Below, one piece after another: positions 58,511-64,000 of a DNA stretch of 64,000 nucleotides. The notes beneath the pieces were generated by a model. It had not been told where the DNA came from and ran no database searches. It worked only from the letters and a program-made list of their open reading frames with translations. The first letter of the stretch is position 1. Every line of letters begins with the position of its first letter. Where the stretch lies: the NCBI GenBank assembly GCA_025403435.1, contig CM046348.1:28786148-28850147 (forward strand). The letters are read 5' to 3'. The position numbers and the translations under genes were made by a program. The stretch comes from Artocarpus heterophyllus (taxonomy: Eukaryota; Streptophyta; Magnoliopsida; Rosales; Moraceae).

Positions 58511-59063
58511 ATGGTGGAATAATTCTGGTTCTACAATCTATGTCACTAATTCCTTGCTGGGGTTGCAAAACCTAAGGAAGCCAGTGGGCAATGAGTAGTT
58601 TATCTACTCAGGCAATAAGATACGCTCACATGTGGAGGCAGTTGAAACATGCAAATTAGTTTTAAGTAGTGGTTTTGTGTTAGAATTGTAAAGGAAATTT
58701 TATATTCCAAGTTTTTCAAGGAATGTAATTTTTGTTTCAAGACTTGTATTATTAGGTTTTTACTTTAATTTTTCAGATACTATATTCAGTTTATATTATA
58801 GATCTAAACTTATTGGAAATGGTACAATGTTTGATGGTCTTTTCAAAATTAATTTACAAAATGAAACTTCTTATACTTCTATGCATGTTCATGATAATGC
58901 CGACATTAAGAGATGTGTTATGAATGAAGAATCCTCAATGTTGTGGCATCGTAGACTATGTCATATCTCTATTGAAAGAATAAAGAGATTAGTAAATAAT
59001 AGGGTACTTAGTACTCTTAATTTTACTGACTTTGACACTTGTGTAGACTACATAAAGGGTTAG
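58511..59063 (+). pseudogene. Protease and pre-integrase region of older copia element
   Basis: The frame that ends at 48812 resumes here after the TSD: WWNNSGST lies where the protease WWxDSGAT is expected, so the catalytic Asp is Asn. Downstream, a broken frame keeps YIPSFSRNVIFVSRL. A 78-aa open frame (58827-59063) holds the GAG-pre-integrase phrase LWHRRLCHISIERIKRL. A stop at 59061-59063 ends it. Confidence 0.85.
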
Positions 59064-59853
59064 CAGACCAATAAGTCAAAGAAAGGTGCAAAAGGAGTTC
59101 AGACATATTGGAGATCATACATACAGATATTTGTTGTTTGGACATGGACACGTATGGTCAAAGTATTTCCTTACTTTTATTGACGATTACTCACGATATA
59201 TATATCTCTATTTGCTTCATAATAAAAATGAAGCTTTAGATGCCTTCAAAGTGTTTAAGGCAGAAGTAGAGAGACAATACGGTAAGCAAATAAAGATAGT
59301 GAGGTCTAATAAAGGTGGTGAATACTATGGTAGATACACTAAAGATGGACAAGCGCCTAGTCCATTTGCTAAGTTTCTTCAAGAACATGGGATTGTTGCC
59401 TAATACACTATGTCTGGTGCTGCGGACCAAAACAGTGTGGCAGAAAGAAGAAACCAAACGTTGTTGGATATGGTGCAGAGTATGCTTAGCAGCGCCAAGC
59501 TTCCTAAGTCCTTGTGGATTGAGGCTCTCAAGACAGCTGTGTATATATTAAACCGAGTTCCAACCAAGGTTGTCTCAAAGATACCATTTGAGTTATGGAA
59601 AGGTTGGAAACCAAGTTTGCGACATGTATGTGTTTGGGGATGCCCATCTGAAGTGAGAGTTTATAATCCACAAGAAAAGAAGCTAGACCCAAGGACCATA
59701 AGTGGATACTTTGTAGGTTATGTTGAATGGTTCAAGGGGTACAGATTTTATTGTCCATCATATACTACTAGGTTTGTGGAATCAAGGAATACAAAATTTC
59801 TTGAGAATGACTTGATCAGTGGGAGTGATCGATTTTGGAACACTATTTTTTAG
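59064..59853 (+). pseudogene. Integrase of older copia element, broken
   Basis: The first acidic residue (HTD at 59120-59128) is in a different frame from the next part, [12 protein letters not shown] (about 59160-59200). The second catalytic Asp is Asn (RSNKGGEY, about 59305-59325). The Glu (VAERRNQTLLDM, about 59440-59475) is present but in another frame from 59410. The C-terminal part of the core (AVYILNRVPTKV, then WGCPSEVRVYNPQEKKLDPR) is readable to 59853, where the frame ends. Two shifts and one D-to-N change make it inactive. Confidence 0.88.
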
Positions 59854-61011
59854 AAAGATCATGCAGATGCTCAACCATCCACATCGTGTGATAGAGTGAT
59901 TGTTGTACACAATACGCCTATAGTTCAAATGCATAATGAACAACAACCAATCATTCAAGTTCCATAGACTATTGATCAAGAAATAGTAGATCCAAATGAA
60001 TAATAGATACAAGCATCTGTTGAATAGCTTGTTGAACAACATGCTCCTCAGGAGAATGTTAAACCAACATTAAGAAGATCTACTAGAGTAAGGAGATCGA
60101 CGATTCCAAGTGATTATATTGTGTACCTACAAGAGTCTGAATATAACATTGGAGCTGAAAATGATCCAGAAACATTTTTATAAGCCATGAGTTGTAAGGA
60201 ATCTAACTTGTGGTATGATGCCATGAAAGAAGAAATAAACTCTATGTCATCTAATGGAGTCTGGGATCTTGTCAAGTTGCCTAATAGTGTAAAAACCATT
60301 TGATGCACATGGGTCTTCAAAACAAAGAAAGACTCAATGGGCAACATTGAAAGATATGAGGCAAGACTTGTTGCCAAAGGGTCCACTTAGAGAGAGGGTA
60401 CAGATTACACGGAGACCTTTTCTCCTGTATCTAAGAAGTATTCCCTTCATGTGATTATGGCATTAGTTGTCCATTTTGATTTAGAGTTACATCAAATGGA
60501 TGTGAAAACAACGTTTCTCAATGGTGATCTAGAGGAAGAGGTATACATGAAACAACCTGAAGGATTCTCCTCTAGTGATGGTGAGCAATTGGTCTGCAAA
60601 CTCAAGAAATCCATATATGGATTGAAACAAGCCTCCTGTCAGTGGTATTTAAAATTTCATGATATTATCACTTCATTTGGTTTTGAAGAAAATATCATAG
60701 ATCAATGAATATACTAGAAGGTCAGTGTGAGCAAAATTTGTTTTCTTGTCTTATATATGGATGATTTTCTGCATGCAACCAACAATAAAGGGTTACTGTA
60801 TGAGGTGAAACAATTTCTTTCCATGAGTTTTGAAATGAAAGATATGGGTGAGGCATCTTATGTTATTCGCATTAAGATCCATAGAGACAGATCTCGGTGT
60901 ATTCTGGGACTGTCACAGGAAACCTACATCAACAAAGTTTTGAAAAGATTCAGGATGAAAGATTGTTCACCTAGTATAGCACCAATTATAAAGGTGATAA
61001 ATTCAGTTTAA
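59854..61011 (+). pseudogene. RT region of older copia element, broken
   Basis: The N-terminal linker has several stops. The RT fingers are readable at 60180-60450 (EARLVAKGST, stop, REGTDYTETFSPV). The palm follows (60451-60708, LHQMDVKTTFLNGDLEEEVY, then [18 protein letters not shown]). The catalytic motif LYMDDFL is intact at about 60751-60771, in a 94-aa frame that runs to 61011. RT activity would need an uninterrupted frame, which is missing. Confidence 0.9.
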
Positions 61012-61730
61012 ACCACTGCCCAAGGAATGATTTAGAGAAAAATCAAATGAGCAATATTCCTTATGCTTCAGCTGTTGAAGGCTTATGTATGTCAGGTTTG
61101 TACAAGACCTGACATTGCATTTGCAGTAGGAATGTTAGGTAGATATCAGAGTAATCCAGGCATTGACTACTGGAGGGCTACAAAGAAGGTGATGAGGTAT
61201 CTTCAAGGTATAAAAGATTACATGCTTTGTATAGATGAACTGACAATCTAGAATTGATTGACTACTCTGATTCAAACTATGCTGGCTATGTTGATTCAAG
61301 CAAATCAACATCTGGTTATATCTTTATGCAAGCTGGAGGAGCTATATCTTGGAGGAGTGGAAAGCAAACATTAGTTGCTACATCCACTATGGAGGTAGAG
61401 TTCATTTCATGTTTTGAGGCTACTTTGGATGGTGTATGGTTGAAGAGTTTCATGTCAGGCCTTAGAATTGTAGATTCTGTGTCTAGGCTATTAAGAATAT
61501 ATTTTAACAATTCAGCTACTGTCTTTATAGCTAAGAATAATAAGAGTGGCAGTCGAAGTAAACATATCGACATTAAGTACTTAGCCATAAGGGAACGCAT
61601 TAAGGAAAATAAAGTGGTCATAGAGCATATAAGCACTGAATTGATTATCGTAGATCCTTTGACAAAAGGAATGCCTCCAAAGTCATTTAAGGATCATGTA
61701 GTTAATATGGGATTTGGTTCCACAATATAA
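61012..61730 (+). pseudogene. RNase H of older copia element, broken
   Basis: The open frame at 61063-61251 carries CTRPDIAFAVGMLGRYQSNP. The frame at 61254-61730 carries [47 protein letters not shown] and SKHIDIKYLAIR, ending in DPLTKGMPPKSF. In IYFNNS the conserved Asp (usually CDN) is Asn. One shift separates the two frames. Confidence 0.9.
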
Positions 61731-62034
61731 ATTTGTTTGTACGTACAATTTACAATCTTAATGAAACTCTTATTTAATTATGATGTTTTCTTATATTTGA
61801 TTTGTGCATAAAGTTATTGGAGGAAAATTCACATTTAGTAGGACTAAGAATAAACATTGGGTTTATTCATAAAGTTAAGTTACCATATAAGGAATAAAGT
61901 CTGAGAAATAATACATAATAATACGTGGAAGATAATACTCGCTTTTAGAGAACATATCACCATGATTCATGTGTTTGTTTCTTAAATAAAGTTTTGATGG
62001 ATCTCTAATATAATTCAAATAAGATATATTAACC
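61731..62034 (+). other. 3' untranslated region of older copia element
   Basis: AT-rich, non-coding stretch between the end of RNase H and the polypurine tract. Nothing else is visible in it. Confidence 0.7.
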
Positions 62035-62045
62035 AAGTTGGAGAA
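62035..62045 (+). other. Polypurine tract of older copia element
   Basis: AAGTTGGAGAA directly precedes the 3' LTR start TGAACATTTT. It is a slightly degraded purine tract. Confidence 0.7.
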
Positions 62046-62466
62046 TGAACATTTTTTTACCATTTAAAGAGAATTTCATCAATTTTCTAACTGATGAAAC
62101 TGATGTGGTTAATATTAGGAGTTTTATTTGAATTTATATTAGAATTTAAATCCATCAATACTCCATGGTAACTGCCATTGGCTGCAATAAACATCCTTGA
62201 TGGTAGGAATCTATATAAGAGAAAGAATGGCAGGGTCCCCATCCTTAACAATTCTTACAAAAATACACCATCTATATTGAATTGTTAAAGCTATAGAAGA
62301 ACCCAAATTCCACCAAATATACACCCACAGTAGACCAAAGAAGAGGAACAATGGCTGGAGGTTAGTTATTTTTAATTCCGCTATGTTATGTACAATCAAG
62401 TTTATGCATCTTATTTTGATTTTTTGTTTATGTTTTAGCATATTAAGGATTGTATTATTGCTATCA
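62046..62466 (+). repeat. 3' LTR of older copia element (421 bp)
   Basis: Matches 46073-46495 with scattered substitutions and small indels; it starts TGAACATTTT and ends TTGCTATCA. TSD TTACC follows at 62467-62471. Confidence 0.9.
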
Positions 62467-62471
62467 TTACC

Positions 62472-64000
62472 TACTAAATACCAAGGAATAAAAAATTGAC
62501 ATTTCCATTGATATTTTTGCAAAAATATCCATATTTTGGAAATGTTGATATATGAACAAGGGTGTTGTATCCTTTCTACAAATTATCTAGAAATTTCCAT
62601 GGAAATATCTACAAATATCTGTATTTTGATGGAAATTTGATCTCTGTAAAAAACTTTAATGGTAAAGGAAAAAATATCAAAATATTTTATGGAAATATTT
62701 GCTAAAATATCGACAAAATATCCATGCTTTTTATACTTTTTTTAATTTACTTTTGAAATATTGTAAAATTCTTATCTTTTTATTTACTTTTTTACTGTAA
62801 TCTTTCATAAATTTACATCTCAATGTTACAAAGTTCATGTTTTTATGTTTTTTATTCACTTTTTATCTATAGTCTATAGTCTTTTGAATCATGATAAACT
62901 TTATATAATGGGACGACCAAATTTGTAAGGTAATAAAACTGAAGAAGAACTTGAGAAGTGAAGAACTTGGTATTGTTTTTTACTTCTTAGCAATTAGGTT
63001 AAATCACAATTTGCTATACATGGAGAGGTAATGGGTAGGAATCAAGAGATTGCATGACATATGTAGAATTATATAAGAAACTATTCATCCTCCATGTCTT
63101 GGTATCAATATTGTTTAAAGCAAGGTATTCCAAATACCTTTGAACTTCCTAAAAGCTCTTTACAATATTGATGTTTTTTTTTCTTGCGTGAAACTATGCA
63201 AGTAAAGTACTTGTATTTGCTTGAGCTTTAACTATTACCCAATTTAAGATTGTATGTTTATCATTTATCATATTATGATTAATTCTTACAATTCATATTT
63301 ATCACATACTCAGTATTTTGGTTGAGTGTTTCATTTAAAATATGTATAATTAACAATTTTAGAGTTTCTTAAAGTCTCATTTAAAAATAAAGTATTTTAA
63401 GATGACTTTCATTTTTTACACCAATTTCTAAAGATATTGATATATCCATCAATATTTTTGTAAAATTTAAACACTAAATTTCTATAGATATCAATATTTT
63501 CTTCATCATATATGTAATGCTTTCCTTGTCATTTGATGAAGAAAATAGTATAACAAAATTTGAACTAGATTCTCACTTTTTATGAAGAATTAAATATGGT
63601 AATGATTAAATTTATATTTTATATAAAAAGCATCCAAATACAAAATATTTTTTTCCTTATTGTCCTCTATAATAATGCATTAATCATTTCTAATTTGATT
63701 CTAATAATAATATCGATAATTGACCTTTTTCTAATTTTATCGATCCAATCACTTATCTTTAGTCATTTACTCAGGATCTTCTTATCAGTTGACTGCGTAA
63801 TATAAATTTGTTATGCCCTAAAACTAGGGTTAGTGAAGCATTAAAATAGTTCTCATTAAATTTATATTTTATGTAAAAAATCCAAATACGATAAAAGTTT
63901 ACCTTATTATCCACTCTATAACAATGCATTAATCTTTTCTAATTTGATTCTAATAATAATAACGGCAATAGATCTTCTTCCAATTTTGTCGATCCTATCA
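62472..64000. mobile_element. Foldback repeat copy 2, rest of right arm (cut by window edge)
   Basis: This continues the arm interrupted at 46072, aligning in the same orientation with copy 1 from about 28784 to 30140. It includes the first of the two outer tandem units of about 245 bp (63600-63820) and most of the second. No coding sequence; the open frame at 63596-63805 is a by-product that also appears, on the other strand, in the left arm. Confidence 0.75.

Larger units (their letters stand above)
46073..62466 (+). mobile_element. Older copia element, split by a younger copia element
   Basis: Short LTRs (46073-46495 and 62046-62466) are bounded by TSD TTACC (46068-46072 and 62467-62471). 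A primer site, long leader, Gag, Pol remnants and polypurine tract lie in correct order on the plus strand. The element at 48813-58505 (TSD AACAC) is inserted in its protease region; without it the older element would be about 6.7 kb. LTRs differ at several places and the coding part has many stops and shifts. It is Ty1/copia by domain order (PR-IN-RT-RH). Confidence 0.92.

Noticed and set aside
1..64000. Host protein-coding, rRNA or snRNA genes
   Set aside because: All frames with recognisable protein motifs belong to retrotransposons; no exon series or conserved RNA was found on reading both strands.

Overview
The window is AT-rich plant nuclear DNA made almost entirely of nested, mostly decayed transposable elements. 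It contains Ty1/copia and Ty3/gypsy LTR retrotransposons with tRNA-iMet-type primer sites, a chromodomain gypsy element, a tRNA-derived SINE and very long inverted repeats. This suggests a seed plant, probably a eudicot; the species cannot be named from the sequence. I recognise no host gene. The only long intact coding sequence is the gag-pol polyprotein of a young copia element (52506-56459, + strand).

Layout. 1-3803: 5' end of a minus-strand copia element (leader, primer site, 2.16 kb LTR). 3804-5748: microsatellites and GA-rich DNA. 5749-9160: possible gypsy-type LTR, weak. 9175-13590: LTR and 3' internal part of a minus-strand Tat/Athila-like gypsy element. 13690-16286: decayed plus-strand gypsy pol, polypurine tract and LTR start. 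16287-25409: complete but dead minus-strand chromovirus (Tekay/Del type, LTRs of about 2.2 kb, TSD AAATT) inserted in that older LTR, which resumes at 25415-25914. 25915-30199: a hairpin (foldback) repeat of about 4.3 kb, flanked on both sides by inverted ends of one LTR family. 31055-32900: 3' end of a Tat/Athila-like element. 32906-33320: tandem array of a 20-bp palindrome ahead of a TATA box. 33505-46072: an inverted arrangement of the same modules (second and third foldback copies, LTR pieces, another repeat family), including a palindrome at 38715-42455. 46073-62466: a copia element (TSD TTACC) inserted in the second foldback copy, itself split in its protease region by a young, near-intact copia element at 48813-58505 (TSD AACAC). 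62472-64000: the foldback arm resumes.

The most unusual signal is a recurring architecture. Several unrelated elements carry arrays of short dyads made of two inverted half-sites around a 2-nt centre. TTCGGC-NN-GCCGAA occurs in the LTR and leader of the young copia element and, decayed, in both LTRs of the gypsy element. AAACGAC-AT-GTCGTTT occurs in the leader of the older copia element, with alternating 47/33-bp spacing. AGTATTACT-AG-AGTAATACT occurs at 32976-33317. Most of these lie in regions expected to be the untranslated leader or U3. The second signal is structural: alternating large inverted modules from 25.8 kb to the window end, in which copies lacking an insertion act as internal empty-site controls.

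The stacking gives a relative age order: foldback modules and old gypsy fragments first, then the chromovirus, the older copia element and the SINE, then the young copia element, whose two LTRs look identical except for one short A/T tract.
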